Below, piece by piece: positions 48,980 through 58,354 of a stretch of 64,000 bases of DNA. This stretch comes from an uncultured Clostridia bacterium (GTDB lineage Bacteria > Bacillota > Clostridia > Oscillospirales > CAG-272). Both the position numbers and the translations under genes were made by a program. Where the stretch lies: contig CANRIL010000001.1 of assembly GCA_947630625.1 (NCBI GenBank), positions 111,355 to 175,354 on the forward strand. Reading direction: 5' to 3'. How positions within the stretch are numbered: position 1 is the first letter of the stretch; each line of letters begins with the position of its first letter. The notes beneath the pieces were generated by a model. It had not been told where the DNA came from. It did not search any database and saw nothing but the letters and a program-made list of their open reading frames with translations.

Positions 48980-50908
48980 ATGAAAAAACTGACCTCCCCC
49001 GACATTCGCAGCATAAAGCTTGACGATGCGGGCTTTTTCGGACACTTCATCAATATCGTGAGAGACAGCGTTATCCCGTACCAGTGGGAAACGCTGAACG
49101 ACAGAGTGCCGGACGCGGCTCCGAGCCACTGTGTCGAAAACTTTAAAATCGCCGCCGGTGAGGCGGAGGGCGAATTTTACGGCTGCGTGTTCCAGGACAG
49201 CGACCTTGCAAAATGGCTTGAAGCCGTCGCCTATTCGCTGATGAGCAAACCTGACGCGGCGCTTGAGGCGACGGCGGACGATGTGATCGAGCTTATCGGG
49301 CGCGCACAGCAGCCGGACGGATATCTCAATACATATTATACAGTCAAGGAGCCGGGACGCCGCTGGACAAACCTTCGCGACAACCATGAGCTTTACTGCG
49401 CCGGACATATGATGGAGGCCGCCGTCGCATATTATTATGCCACGGGCAAGCGCCGTCTGCTCGATATCATGACGCGAATGGCGTACCACATCGACTCCGT
49501 TATCGGTCCTGAGGAAGAGAAGCTGCACGGTTATCCCGGACATGAGGAGATCGAACTCGCGCTCGTGTCGATGTACCATGCAACAGGCGACCCCCTCATG
49601 CTGAAGCTCGCCAAATATTTCATCGACGAGCGCGGACGCGAGCCGAGATTTTTTGATATCGAGGCAGAAGCGCGCGAAGGCGCCCGCCGCAATCGCCGTT
49701 ACCGTGACCCGGGAGACTACGCGCAGTGGCACCGCCCAGTCCGCGAACAGGACGCGCTTGAGGGGCACAGCGTTCGCGCCCTTTATCTTGCGACGGGAAT
49801 GGCAGATGTCGCGCGCGAGACAGGCGATGAAACGCTCCTCGACGCGTGCCGCAGATTATATGATAATCTTGTCCACCGCCGGATGTACATAACGGGCGGC
49901 GTCGGCTCATCGCCGGCGGGAGAACGGTTTACTTTTGATTACGACCTCCCGAACGACACTGTCTACGCCGAAACGTGCGCGTCGATCGCGCTCTGCTTCT
50001 TCATGCGCGCCATGCTCGGAAACGAGGCTGACGGACGTTACGGCGACACGATGGAGACGGCGTTTTATAATACGTGTATCGCCGGGATGTCGCTTGACGG
50101 GCACAATTTCTTCTACGTCAACCCGCTCGAAGTCCGCCCCGAGGCGAGCCGCAGAAATCCCGAACACAGACACGTCCTGCCCGTGCGCCCGAAATGGTTC
50201 GGCTGTGCGTGCTGCCCGCCGAATCTTGCCCGCCTCATAATGAGCATCGGCAGGTATATCTACACTGTCGACGGCAGCACGATCTATACAAACCTTTACG
50301 TCGCCGGCGACGCCTCGCTGCATACGGCGGAAGGCGATGTCACGCTCAGGACGGAAACGCAGTATCCGCTCGACGGTACTGTTAAGGTTATGGCTTCTGC
50401 CGGAAAATATTCACTCGCTCTGCGCATCCCCGCATACTGCGGCGGGAAATACTCGGTCACGCTGAACGGCACGCCGCTGAATGCGGAGATCAGAAACGGA
50501 TATGCCGTAATTGAACGCGAATGGGCTGACGGCGACTGCGTTATTTTGACGATAGATATTTCTCCACGGCGCGTTTACGCGCATTATAAGGTGCAAAACG
50601 ATGCCGGAAAAGTCGCCGTCGCGCGGGGACCTATCGTTTACTGCCTTGAAGAAGCGGACAACGAAACGCCTCTCGGCGGCGCTGCATTGCCGCAGTCGTC
50701 GGAGCTTTCATGCGAATACAAACCTGACAAGCTCGGCGGGATCTTCGAGATAACGGCTGACGGAACTGTCGCCGTCGACGACGGCGACGACTCGCTTTAC
50801 CGCAGCACACCTCCGGCGAGAAAAAATACAAAGCTCACCTTTATCCCGTATTACACATGGGCCAACAGGGGCGAAGGCGAAATGACCGTGTACGTCCGAG
50901 AGTCATGA
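48980..50908 (+). CDS. GH127 beta-L-arabinofuranosidase-like enzyme
   Basis: A 642-residue enzyme without signal peptide. The (alpha/alpha)6 barrel has QQPDGYLNTYYT, DNHELYCAGHMMEAAVAYY and HGYPGHEEIELALVSMY in family order. The zinc/catalytic elements are present: VYAETCASIA (about 330) and GCACCPPNLARL (about 411) carrying the nucleophile Cys of GH127. A beta-sandwich domain ends the protein. It releases L-arabinofuranose from plant glycans in relatives. RBS AAGGATGGAGGAA, own promoter and terminator. Confidence 0.93.
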   Translation: MKKLTSPDIRSIKLDDAGFFGHFINIVRDSVIPYQWETLNDRVPDAAPSHCVENFKIAAGEAEGEFYGCVFQDSDLAKWLEAVAYSLMSKPDAALEATADDVIELIGRAQQPDGYLNTYYTVKEPGRRWTNLRDNHELYCAGHMMEAAVAYYYATGKRRLLDIMTRMAYHIDSVIGPEEEKLHGYPGHEEIELALVSMYHATGDPLMLKLAKYFIDERGREPRFFDIEAEAREGARRNRRYRDPGDYAQWHRPVREQDALEGHSVRALYLATGMADVARETGDETLLDACRRLYDNLVHRRMYITGGVGSSPAGERFTFDYDLPNDTVYAETCASIALCFFMRAMLGNEADGRYGDTMETAFYNTCIAGMSLDGHNFFYVNPLEVRPEASRRNPEHRHVLPVRPKWFGCACCPPNLARLIMSIGRYIYTVDGSTIYTNLYVAGDASLHTAEGDVTLRTETQYPLDGTVKVMASAGKYSLALRIPAYCGGKYSVTLNGTPLNAEIRNGYAVIEREWADGDCVILTIDISPRRVYAHYKVQNDAGKVAVARGPIVYCLEEADNETPLGGAALPQSSELSCEYKPDKLGGIFEITADGTVAVDDGDDSLYRSTPPARKNTKLTFIPYYTWANRGEGEMTVYVRES

Positions 50909-50942
50909 TGGTTCAGACTGTTTAAAAATTTCATATCCGAAA

Positions 50943-50984
50943 AAGGCAGACGCCCGATGATGGGTCGTCTGCCTTAGTTTTTTT
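50943..50984. terminator. Bidirectional terminator between GH127 and the foldase
   Basis: AAGGCAGACG and CGTCTGCCTT pair around a short loop, with a T-run on the plus strand and AAAAA at the other side that serves the minus strand. Confidence 0.85.
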
Positions 50985-51002
50985 AGTATTCAGTATCTGT
51001 TT

Positions 51003-52499
51003 TTACGCGATGTCGGGGATGTTGTTGAGCTTTTTGGTATCGACATTGACTTTGTAATCCGCCGTGTAATCCTCGGCAAGGTCGCTGTATTTGTCAGACA
51101 CGAGCTCGCTGAATACGGTCGCCTCCCATGCGGGTCTGCCGTCACCGACGTAATACATCACGTGATATCCGTAAGACGTTTCAATTACATCGGTGTCGCC
51201 TGCCTTGCGGTCTTCGTCGAATATCCAGTCCTCGAATTCTTCAACCATCTGACCCTCGGCGACGTTTTCATAAAGACCGCCGTTCATAGCGGAACCTGTA
51301 TCGGATGAATAACGGTTCGCGAGATCGGCAAACGCCTCCTCGCCTCCGCCGTCCTTCTTGAACTGTTCAAGGATCGCGTCGGCAGCCGCCTTGCATTCTT
51401 CCTTTGTTTCGTAATCGTCAAACGAATAGAGGATGTGACGCACGTTCTTTGTCTCGGATTCGTCGAGATGAGCCGGTTCGGTCACAAAATATACGGAAAC
51501 GTTGCCGGAGTCCGCTTTGATCGTCTTTACATCGTTTTCTTTTCTTCCGTCCTCAAACAGCCACTTGCTGTATTCGGCGCTTTCGTTGTACGATGCGTTG
51601 TTGACGACGGAATTTTCAACCGCGGAGTCGATGTTATCGTTGCTCATCTTGTCCTCTGCGAGGATCTTGCGGAGCGTTATGTCGAAATCCTTAAGGCTCT
51701 TTGCCGATGCGAGCTCTTCCGCCTTTTCGTCGGCTGTCTTTCCCTCGGTCGTCTTTCTGAACGTATAGACCTTATAGCTTACCTTGAGATAATCGTTTTC
51801 GTTTTCCTCATACTGCTTCTTTATCTCGTCGTCGGTAACTTCGATCTTGCTGAGCGTGTCATAGTAGAACTTCTGATTGAGATAATAGAGCTCAAGCGCG
51901 TCGCGTATGTCGCTCTCTTTTACGCCGAGGCCGTAGTTGTTGTGGATATACTTCTCAAGGCTGACGCCCGCCTCGTCGGCGTGCTTCTGCATTGCCCTGA
52001 TCGTCATGTCTATCCTTCCCTCCTCAACGTCGGTGATCTCCATTCCGGCGGCATGCGCGGCTTCGGCAAGGATGAGCATATTGGCGATGTTGCTCGACGT
52101 GCTGTTCATGAAATAGTCAAACCATGTCATGCTGTCGTTGTACTTCTGCTCGCGGAGCGGCATCGAGGTGTTGAGATTATAATAGCTCTGATAATATTCG
52201 AAATACGAACGCTGTGCGTTGAAGCTGTCGCGGAAGAAATATGACACCATCGCGTTGTTCACTTCAAAATGTTCGCTCGTGATAGAGACGCGGTCGCGCA
52301 GATAATTTCCGGTGCTTCTGATCGACAAAACGATAAGGCAGCACGACGCGACAAGGATTGCGATTACAAGCAGGATCGACACCGCAATTACGGCGATCTT
52401 CATCGTGTCGCGGCGCTCAGCTTTTTTCTGCTCGCGCACCTTGTCGAGACGAGCCTGTTCTTCGGCTCTTTTAAGTTTGGTTCTTTTGGCTTTTCCCAT
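51003..52499 (-). CDS. Membrane-anchored parvulin-type peptidyl-prolyl isomerase
   Basis: A 498-residue protein with a basic N-terminus (KRTKLKRAEEQARLDKVREQKKAERR), one membrane helix (about residues 34-58), SurA-like N-terminal helical regions, and a PpiC-type rotamase domain (VRHILYSFDD about 350 through ETSYGYHVMYYVGDG about 460). The acidic, Lys-rich linker sequences and absence of a lipobox distinguish it from PrsA. It likely helps fold secreted proteins. RBS GGAG, nine bases before ATG. Confidence 0.88.
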   Translation of the reverse strand: MGKAKRTKLKRAEEQARLDKVREQKKAERRDTMKIAVIAVSILLVIAILVASCCLIVLSIRSTGNYLRDRVSITSEHFEVNNAMVSYFFRDSFNAQRSYFEYYQSYYNLNTSMPLREQKYNDSMTWFDYFMNSTSSNIANMLILAEAAHAAGMEITDVEEGRIDMTIRAMQKHADEAGVSLEKYIHNNYGLGVKESDIRDALELYYLNQKFYYDTLSKIEVTDDEIKKQYEENENDYLKVSYKVYTFRKTTEGKTADEKAEELASAKSLKDFDITLRKILAEDKMSNDNIDSAVENSVVNNASYNESAEYSKWLFEDGRKENDVKTIKADSGNVSVYFVTEPAHLDESETKNVRHILYSFDDYETKEECKAAADAILEQFKKDGGGEEAFADLANRYSSDTGSAMNGGLYENVAEGQMVEEFEDWIFDEDRKAGDTDVIETSYGYHVMYYVGDGRPAWEATVFSELVSDKYSDLAEDYTADYKVNVDTKKLNNIPDIA

Positions 52500-52548
52500 T
52501 TCCTAAGTCTCCAGTTTTTTATTTGATCTTTAAATTTTTATCGTGGAT

Positions 52549-53856
52549 TTAAGTATCGCTCACGGAATCTTTGTCCGGTGAGGAAATAGTTACCGTCAGC
52601 CTTTCGGGCATTTTGTCGTCGACCGTTTTTACGGTGAACGTCAGCCCCTCAAATGTGAAGCTGTCGCCAACATTTACGGACAGACCGAGCATTTGCGCGC
52701 ACCATCCGCCGAGGATCGTATATTCGCTCTCGATCATAGACGTATCGCTCCCGGGCAAAAGCTCCGAAAACAGCTCGCGCAGACGCAGCTTGACGCTAAC
52801 GTCGTATTCGTTGTCGCTTATTTTTATGATGTTCGGCTCGATCTCGTCCGATTCATCCCAGATATCGCCGACAATGACCTCGAGCGCGTCCTCCATCGTC
52901 ATTATGCCCATGATGCCGCCGTAAGAGTCTACGACGAAAAGAAGCTGCTGCTGCTTTTCACGCATCAGCTCGACGGCGCTATGAACCGGTGTCGTCTTCG
53001 GAACGAACAGCGCCGGGCTCATCAGCTCGCGCAGATATGCGCCCATGTCCGATTTTTCATTGATCTCGCCGGATTCTATCCTGAAGAGCAGCTTGTTGAG
53101 ATGGAGCACGCCCAAAACGTTGTCGGCAACGTCATCGCAGACGGGCAGACGCGAATGTCCGGACGCGAGCGCCTGACGGATGATCTTCTCCGCCGGGTCG
53201 CCGATGTCTATGTATTCGATGTCGACTCTCGGCGTTATGATCTCGTATGCCTTTATGTCCTTATAACTTATAGCGCGCTTTACAAGCTGCGTGTTCGCCT
53301 CGTCAAGAACGCCCTCGCTCCCGACAATGTCCATCACGCTTGAAAGCTCGCCCTCGGATATCGCTTCCTCTTCATCCTGCCGGAAACGCGCCCAAAGCCG
53401 AGAAAGAAGATCCATCAGCTTGTTTACGGCGAATATCAGCGGATAAAATATAACGGACAATACCTTGAGCGGGACTGCGGAGAAAAGGCAGATCGACTCG
53501 GCGCGCGCTTTGCCGATCGTTTTAGGCAGAACCTCGCCGAAAATGAGCACGATAACCGTCATTAAAACGGTTGCCACCCATGAAAAGTGCTCGCCAAGCA
53601 GAGAAACGACGACTACGGTCGCCATTGACGATGAAAACTGGTTTACGACGTTGTTCCCTATCAGGATCGCGGCAAGCATATTGTCAAAATGCGAGAGAAA
53701 ATAAACCGAGAATCTTGTAGAGAGCGACTTCTTTTTTTCGTGTCTTTCGTATAGACGCCCCGGCTTTACGGACGTGTATGCGATTTCAGTCCCCGAAAAG
53801 AACGAGGAAAACACGATCAAAATCGCGATAACTGTCAGGTACAGAGGATAATTCAT
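52549..53856 (-). CDS. CNNM/CorC family membrane protein with CBS and CorC_HlyC domains
   Basis: A 435-residue protein. The DUF21/CNNM domain (about 1-190) has FSSFFSGTEIAYTS and IFGEVLPKTIGKARAE; two CBS domains follow (ITPRVDIEYI, SPALFVPKTTPVHSAVELMREKQQQLLFVVDSYGGIMGIMTMEDALEVIVGDI), then a C-terminal CorC_HlyC domain (EYTILGGWCAQML). Family members act in Mg2+ export or homeostasis. It overlaps the 3' end of the upstream paralogue by four bases. Confidence 0.92.
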   Translation of the reverse strand: MNYPLYLTVIAILIVFSSFFSGTEIAYTSVKPGRLYERHEKKKSLSTRFSVYFLSHFDNMLAAILIGNNVVNQFSSSMATVVVVSLLGEHFSWVATVLMTVIVLIFGEVLPKTIGKARAESICLFSAVPLKVLSVIFYPLIFAVNKLMDLLSRLWARFRQDEEEAISEGELSSVMDIVGSEGVLDEANTQLVKRAISYKDIKAYEIITPRVDIEYIDIGDPAEKIIRQALASGHSRLPVCDDVADNVLGVLHLNKLLFRIESGEINEKSDMGAYLRELMSPALFVPKTTPVHSAVELMREKQQQLLFVVDSYGGIMGIMTMEDALEVIVGDIWDESDEIEPNIIKISDNEYDVSVKLRLRELFSELLPGSDTSMIESEYTILGGWCAQMLGLSVNVGDSFTFEGLTFTVKTVDDKMPERLTVTISSPDKDSVSDT

Positions 53857-54854
53857 ACGTTTTCCTCCGTATCGGTTTCATCGTCCATATCGCCGACAAG
53901 GTATTCGAGGATGTCCTCGACCGTGACGATGCCGGACACCTCGCCGCCCTCACGCGTGACGAACGCGATGCTCGTCTTTTCCCTGCTCATCTCGGACAAA
54001 GCTACGTTTGCCGGAGTGTCCGCCGGGATGAAATACGGCGGCGACATTATATCGCGTATATCGGATACGCCGTGCCTGATCGACGCGCGCAGATAAATGC
54101 GTATGTTCAAAACGCCGACGGGCGTTCCGTTTTCAACGACCGGGAATCTCGTGTGCTGGACGGAGCGCGATATCGCTATCACTGTGTCGCGGTCAGCGTC
54201 ACACGGGAGCTTGACAGTGTTTTTCCAGCTCGTCTCAATGTCTGAAAGCGGCGTGCCGGAGATGCCGAACGCGGATTTGATCAGGCTGCCGTGTTCGGGC
54301 GGCTGTTCCTCGTCGACGGCAACGGTGTCGACAAGCGCCTCGACCTCGTTCTCCGTATAAGTGACCTCGGCCTTTGATTTGCCAAGCAGGATCCGGGAAA
54401 ACAGCCCCGTCACGAACGTTATTGCAGCGATCAGCGGGCGAAGCAGCTTTATTGAAGCGAGCATCACCGGGGAAAGCGCCTTTGCGGTGACCTCGGGGCA
54501 ATCCTTCGCGAATCGCTTCGGCAGCATTTCCGCCGTCAGGAATATGATGACGGTCGAGATCAATGTAGCCGCTGTGATCGCGAACGACCCGCCGACGCGC
54601 ATGGCGATCAGCGTCGCGGCGGTGGCGCAGCCGATGTTGAATACGTTATTGCATATGAGTATAGCCGAGAGCGCCGAATCAAAGCTGTCAAGCACACGAA
54701 CAACGCGGCGCGCGCGCTTGTCACCCTCGTCCGAAAGGCTCATCATCTTTGCCCTGCCGACGGAGGCAAACGCAGTTTCAGCGCCTGAACACACCATCGA
54801 GCCGAAAAGGCACAGCACAAATACGATTATACTCGGCAAAGGACTGTCGTCCAA
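53853..54854 (-). CDS. CNNM/CBS family membrane protein lacking the CorC_HlyC domain
   Basis: A 333-residue paralogue of the next gene. The DUF21/CNNM domain has FGSMVCSGAETAFASVGRAKM and LTAEMLPKRFAKDCPE; a CBS pair follows (TRFPVVENGTPVGVL, FIPADTPANVALSEMSREKTSIAFVTREGGEVSGIVTVEDILEYLVGDMDDE), and the protein ends there without CorC_HlyC. The start is TTG with GGGAG about 12 bases upstream; an earlier start is not available. The two paralogues are translationally coupled and may form a heterodimer. Confidence 0.88.
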   Translation of the reverse strand: MDDSPLPSIIVFVLCLFGSMVCSGAETAFASVGRAKMMSLSDEGDKRARRVVRVLDSFDSALSAILICNNVFNIGCATAATLIAMRVGGSFAITAATLISTVIIFLTAEMLPKRFAKDCPEVTAKALSPVMLASIKLLRPLIAAITFVTGLFSRILLGKSKAEVTYTENEVEALVDTVAVDEEQPPEHGSLIKSAFGISGTPLSDIETSWKNTVKLPCDADRDTVIAISRSVQHTRFPVVENGTPVGVLNIRIYLRASIRHGVSDIRDIMSPPYFIPADTPANVALSEMSREKTSIAFVTREGGEVSGIVTVEDILEYLVGDMDDETDTEENV

Positions 54855-54893
54855 ATATTATCAACTCCCGGAAAACTAATATTAGATATTATA

Positions 54894-54931
54894 GCAGAAA
54901 ACGCCGAACACTGAATTTATGTTCGGCGTTT
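54894..54931 (-). terminator. Terminator of the ispH-S1 operon
   Basis: AAACGCCGAACA and TGTTCGGCGTTT pair perfectly around nine bases, ending in a T-run on the minus strand. Confidence 0.85.
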
Positions 54932-54956
54932 AAAAAGTTATTTCGAAGATGAACGA

Positions 54957-57041
54957 TCAGTTCTCGTCTGCGCCGTCCTCGGTATAAACGCTGTCATTCG
55001 GAGAATCGGTTGAATAAACCACGCCGTTGCCGTATGATGAATCATCATCCTCAGGCTTCTCTTCCACAGCAGCGGGAGCCGCGGGTTCGGAAAGCGCCTT
55101 GATCGAAAGGCTGACCTTCTGCTTCTCCTCGTCGATAGCGATAATCTTCGCGTCGACTTCCTGACCGATCTCAAGTACATCGGCAGGCTTTGCGATGCGC
55201 TCACGGCTGATCTCGGAGATATGGATAAGCCCGTCCTGCCCGGGAACGACCTCAGCGAATGCGCCGAAAGGCGTGAAGCTGACGATCTTGACTCTCGCGG
55301 TGTCGCCGACAGAATACTTCTCATGGAGCAGTCTCCACGGATTCGTTTCCTCTGTCTTGCAGCCGAGGGAGATCCTGTGCTCGGCACGGTTCATATCGAT
55401 TATGTATGCGTCTATTGTGTCGCCGACAGAAACGACCTCGGAAGGATGCTTCACATGCTTCCATGTGAGCTCGGAGATATGTATCATACCTTCGATGCCG
55501 GGGGCGATCTCGACAAACACGCCGTAAACGGTCATATTCTTGACAGTACCCGTGTACCACTTGCCAATTTCCGCCGTAGACCAGAACGCCTCTTCGCGGG
55601 CGCGCCTTTCGGCACGTGCGGCATCACGGATGGAGCCGTACGCACGCTTGCCGCGAACGTCGACTTCCTTGATCTTTACCTTCTGCGTCGTCCCGACGAG
55701 AGCGGACAGGTCGCCGTTTCTCGGAACGCCGGAAAGGGACGCGGGGATGAAGACGCGGACGGAACCGACCATCATCACGAGCCCGGACTTCACAGCCTCG
55801 GAAATTTTGCCCTCGATGATGGCTCCTTCCTTCGCTTTTTCCTCCATTGTGAGCCAAGCGGCGTCGGAATCGACGCGGCGCTTTGACAGCATGGCAATAC
55901 CGTCAATGTCGCTGTTCTTGATGACGAACGCTCTGACCTGGTCGCCTACCTTCACGAGCTCGGAGAGCTTCGCCGACGGGTCGTCGGTAAACTGTTCGAG
56001 CGTGATGATGCCGGTCGTCTTGCCGCCGATATCAAGATGCACTTCGGTTCCCGATACGGATGTAACGGTGCCCGTGACGATATCTCCCGAATTTATAGTT
56101 TTCAATGACTCGTCGATAAGCTCCTCGAATGATTTGTTGTTTTCGAGTTCTGCCATTTTGGTTTTAACCTCCTCAATTAGCCCGTCGGGCGTTGACGCTC
56201 CGGCGGTTATTCCGATTTTATATGTACTTCCGAAAAGCTCGGTCGGAATATCGTTTGCAGTCTCTATCATGTAAGTGCGGGGACACAGCTCACGGCACAC
56301 ATCATAGAGCTTCTTTGTGTTGGAGCTGTGAGAGCCGCCGATGACGAGCATCACGTCGACTTCCGGCGCGAGCTCGGCAGCTTCTGATTGACGCCGCTCC
56401 GTAACACTGCATATTGTATCAAAAATCTCGACGTTTGTACAGTGTTTTTGAATAATTTCTATGCAAAAAATCCACTCTGACAGCTTTTGCGTCGTTTGAG
56501 CTGCCATTATAAGGCGAGATTCCCTCCATTTGCTTATATCATGTGTCGAAATATAGCGGGAAAGCTCATCCTTTGAGGCGAAAACGTGGCATTCGCCGCG
56601 CGCCCAGCTGACGATCCCGCGCACCTCCGGGTGCTCTTCAGCCCCGATCAGGATAAAAACGGAATCCTCGTCCGTCTGCTCGTCCGCGATCCTATGGACC
56701 TTCGAGACGAAAGGACACGTGCAGTCGATCACCCGAAAATTCGGATTTCCCGACTCAAGCTCCCGCAGATGCTCTTCTTCCGATTTTGTTATCCCGTGCG
56801 CACGTATAACGACGGTCGACGGCTCGTTTTCGGTCGAATCCGCGGCGATACCGTCAACTTGTTCGCTATTTATAGATTTTACACCCATCCGGGCTAATTT
56901 GTCAAGATACTGACGGTTATGAATTATGTCGCCGTAGGTGTAAATTTTACTTTTTTTTTCGGCGATGGCCGCTTCAAGCGTTTCCGTCGCACGGCGGACG
57001 CCGAAACAGAAGCCTGAGCTGCCCGCAACAGTCACCTTCAT
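54957..57041 (-). CDS. ispH: IspH (HMBPP reductase) fused to ribosomal protein S1-like domains
   Basis: A 694-residue bifunctional protein. Residues 1-285 are IspH, the last enzyme of the MEP isoprenoid pathway, with the three cluster-binding Cys in GFCFGVRRA, DCTCPFVSKVH and DTICSVTERRQ. A linker leads to four S1-type domains starting at about 320; the third and fourth have GVFVEIAPGIEGMIHISEL and GAFAEVVPGQDGLIHISEI. An acidic low-complexity tail follows. This fusion is known from some Clostridia. It overlaps plsC by four bases. Confidence 0.93.
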   Translation of the reverse strand: MKVTVAGSSGFCFGVRRATETLEAAIAEKKSKIYTYGDIIHNRQYLDKLARMGVKSINSEQVDGIAADSTENEPSTVVIRAHGITKSEEEHLRELESGNPNFRVIDCTCPFVSKVHRIADEQTDEDSVFILIGAEEHPEVRGIVSWARGECHVFASKDELSRYISTHDISKWRESRLIMAAQTTQKLSEWIFCIEIIQKHCTNVEIFDTICSVTERRQSEAAELAPEVDVMLVIGGSHSSNTKKLYDVCRELCPRTYMIETANDIPTELFGSTYKIGITAGASTPDGLIEEVKTKMAELENNKSFEELIDESLKTINSGDIVTGTVTSVSGTEVHLDIGGKTTGIITLEQFTDDPSAKLSELVKVGDQVRAFVIKNSDIDGIAMLSKRRVDSDAAWLTMEEKAKEGAIIEGKISEAVKSGLVMMVGSVRVFIPASLSGVPRNGDLSALVGTTQKVKIKEVDVRGKRAYGSIRDAARAERRAREEAFWSTAEIGKWYTGTVKNMTVYGVFVEIAPGIEGMIHISELTWKHVKHPSEVVSVGDTIDAYIIDMNRAEHRISLGCKTEETNPWRLLHEKYSVGDTARVKIVSFTPFGAFAEVVPGQDGLIHISEISRERIAKPADVLEIGQEVDAKIIAIDEEKQKVSLSIKALSEPAAPAAVEEKPEDDDSSYGNGVVYSTDSPNDSVYTEDGADEN

Positions 57042-57652
57042 AAAGAGGCGTTCTCCTTTTCAGCGATCGAGCAGATGCGGTCAAATATAAGCGACGCCGC
57101 GTCTGAATATTTTGTTCTGCCCTCAAATGCGGAAAACTCTTCCGGCTTTATGACCTCGCCGAATATCACGTCGTTGCGGCGGAACATGCGCAGCTTGTTG
57201 CCCTTCGTCTTAAAATATACGGGGACGACAGACGCGCCCGAGCGCATGGCCATAAGACCGACGCCCGATTTGATGCTGTCCGCCGTGTCGCGCAGCTCCA
57301 CTCCGGGGCAGCGCGTCCCCTGCGGGAAAACGCAAAGGACATCGCCCTCCGAAAGCACGGAAAGCGACGTTTTCAGCGCGACAACGTCTCCCGCCTTCCT
57401 GTGGACGGGAAACGCGCCGAGGGCGCGCAAAATCGCGCCGAGCGGCGGGAAAAACAGCTCCGCCTTCGCCATGAAGTGTATCTGCCGCTCGGTTATGACG
57501 CCAAGTATGATAGGGTCGGCGGCGGACGTGTGATTCGGCGCGATGATCACCGCACCCTCATTCGGTATATTTTCCTCACCCGAGACATGGACGCGGTAGA
57601 ACGTGCGGAAAAATCCGGAAACGAGCGCTTTCGCAAACTTATAAAACGTCAT
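57038..57652 (-). CDS. plsC: 1-acylglycerol-3-phosphate acyltransferase
   Basis: A 204-residue membrane-associated enzyme that makes phosphatidic acid. The catalytic NHTSAADP (HX4D) is at about residue 40, and FPQGTRCPG is the FPEGTR-like substrate motif, with Gln replacing Glu. AVPVYFKTKG is the third block. It overlaps cmk by 14 bases and ispH by four bases, within a single operon. Confidence 0.93.
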   Translation of the reverse strand: MTFYKFAKALVSGFFRTFYRVHVSGEENIPNEGAVIIAPNHTSAADPIILGVITERQIHFMAKAELFFPPLGAILRALGAFPVHRKAGDVVALKTSLSVLSEGDVLCVFPQGTRCPGVELRDTADSIKSGVGLMAMRSGASVVPVYFKTKGNKLRMFRRNDVIFGEVIKPEEFSAFEGRTKYSDAASLIFDRICSIAEKENASL

Positions 57653-58322
57653 CGTAATTTGTACCGAGCTGACCGTTTATTATTCTTATCGCGGCGGCGA
57701 AAGTGTCCTTCGGTTCAAATCCGGAGTTGTCGAGCATAACGGCGTCGTCCGCCGGTACTGCCGGAGACGCTTCCCTTTCCCTGTCTGCGCGGTCGCGCTT
57801 GGTGATATCGGAAAGCACCTCGTCAAGCGTGACGTTCTCTCCCTTTTCGGCAAGTTCGAGATAGCGGCGTTCCGCGCGCTGCTTCGGAGACGCAAAGAGG
57901 AATATCTTAACGTCAGCATCGGGCATAATTACCGTGCCGATATCGCGGCCGTCCATCACGACGCCGCCGCGCGCCACCATCGAGCGCTGCATTCCGTCAA
58001 GAAACGCTCTCACCTCAGGTACGGATGAAACTGCCGACGCATACATGGAGATTTCGGGCGAGCGTATCAGCCCGCTCACGTCTTCTCCGCAAAGATATAC
58101 GTGCTGTTCTCCGTCCTCATATTTCAATTCGACAGTTATCCCTTCAAGGGACGCGACGATCCCCGCCTTATCGTCCATCGCGATGCCGTGTCTGCACGCG
58201 TTAAGGCCGACCGTGCGGTAAAGCGCGCCGGTGTCAACGTATATGAGTCCGAGTTTGCGCGCGATGTTGCGCGCGAGAAGGCTTTTCCCGGAGCCGCCGG
58301 GCCCGTCAATTGCTATGTTCAT
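57639..58322 (-). CDS. cmk: Cytidylate kinase
   Basis: A 227-residue kinase that phosphorylates CMP and dCMP. Walker A IAIDGPGGSGKSLLARNIARKLG is at the N-terminus, YVDTGALYRTVGLNA and VVMDGRDIGTVIMPDADVKIFL bind the nucleotides, and RDRADREREASPAVPADDAVMLDNSG closes the lid. Length normal. In many Clostridia cmk, plsC and ispH form a conserved operon, as here. Confidence 0.96.
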   Translation of the reverse strand: MNIAIDGPGGSGKSLLARNIARKLGLIYVDTGALYRTVGLNACRHGIAMDDKAGIVASLEGITVELKYEDGEQHVYLCGEDVSGLIRSPEISMYASAVSSVPEVRAFLDGMQRSMVARGGVVMDGRDIGTVIMPDADVKIFLFASPKQRAERRYLELAEKGENVTLDEVLSDITKRDRADREREASPAVPADDAVMLDNSGFEPKDTFAAAIRIINGQLGTNYDDVL

Positions 58323-58354
58323 TCTTCTGCCCTTTCTTTAAAAGGTAATATTTT

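Noticed and set aside
48860-49768. 302-residue minus-strand ORF across GH127
   Set aside because: It is antisense to a well-supported glycosidase gene and has no recognisable domain.
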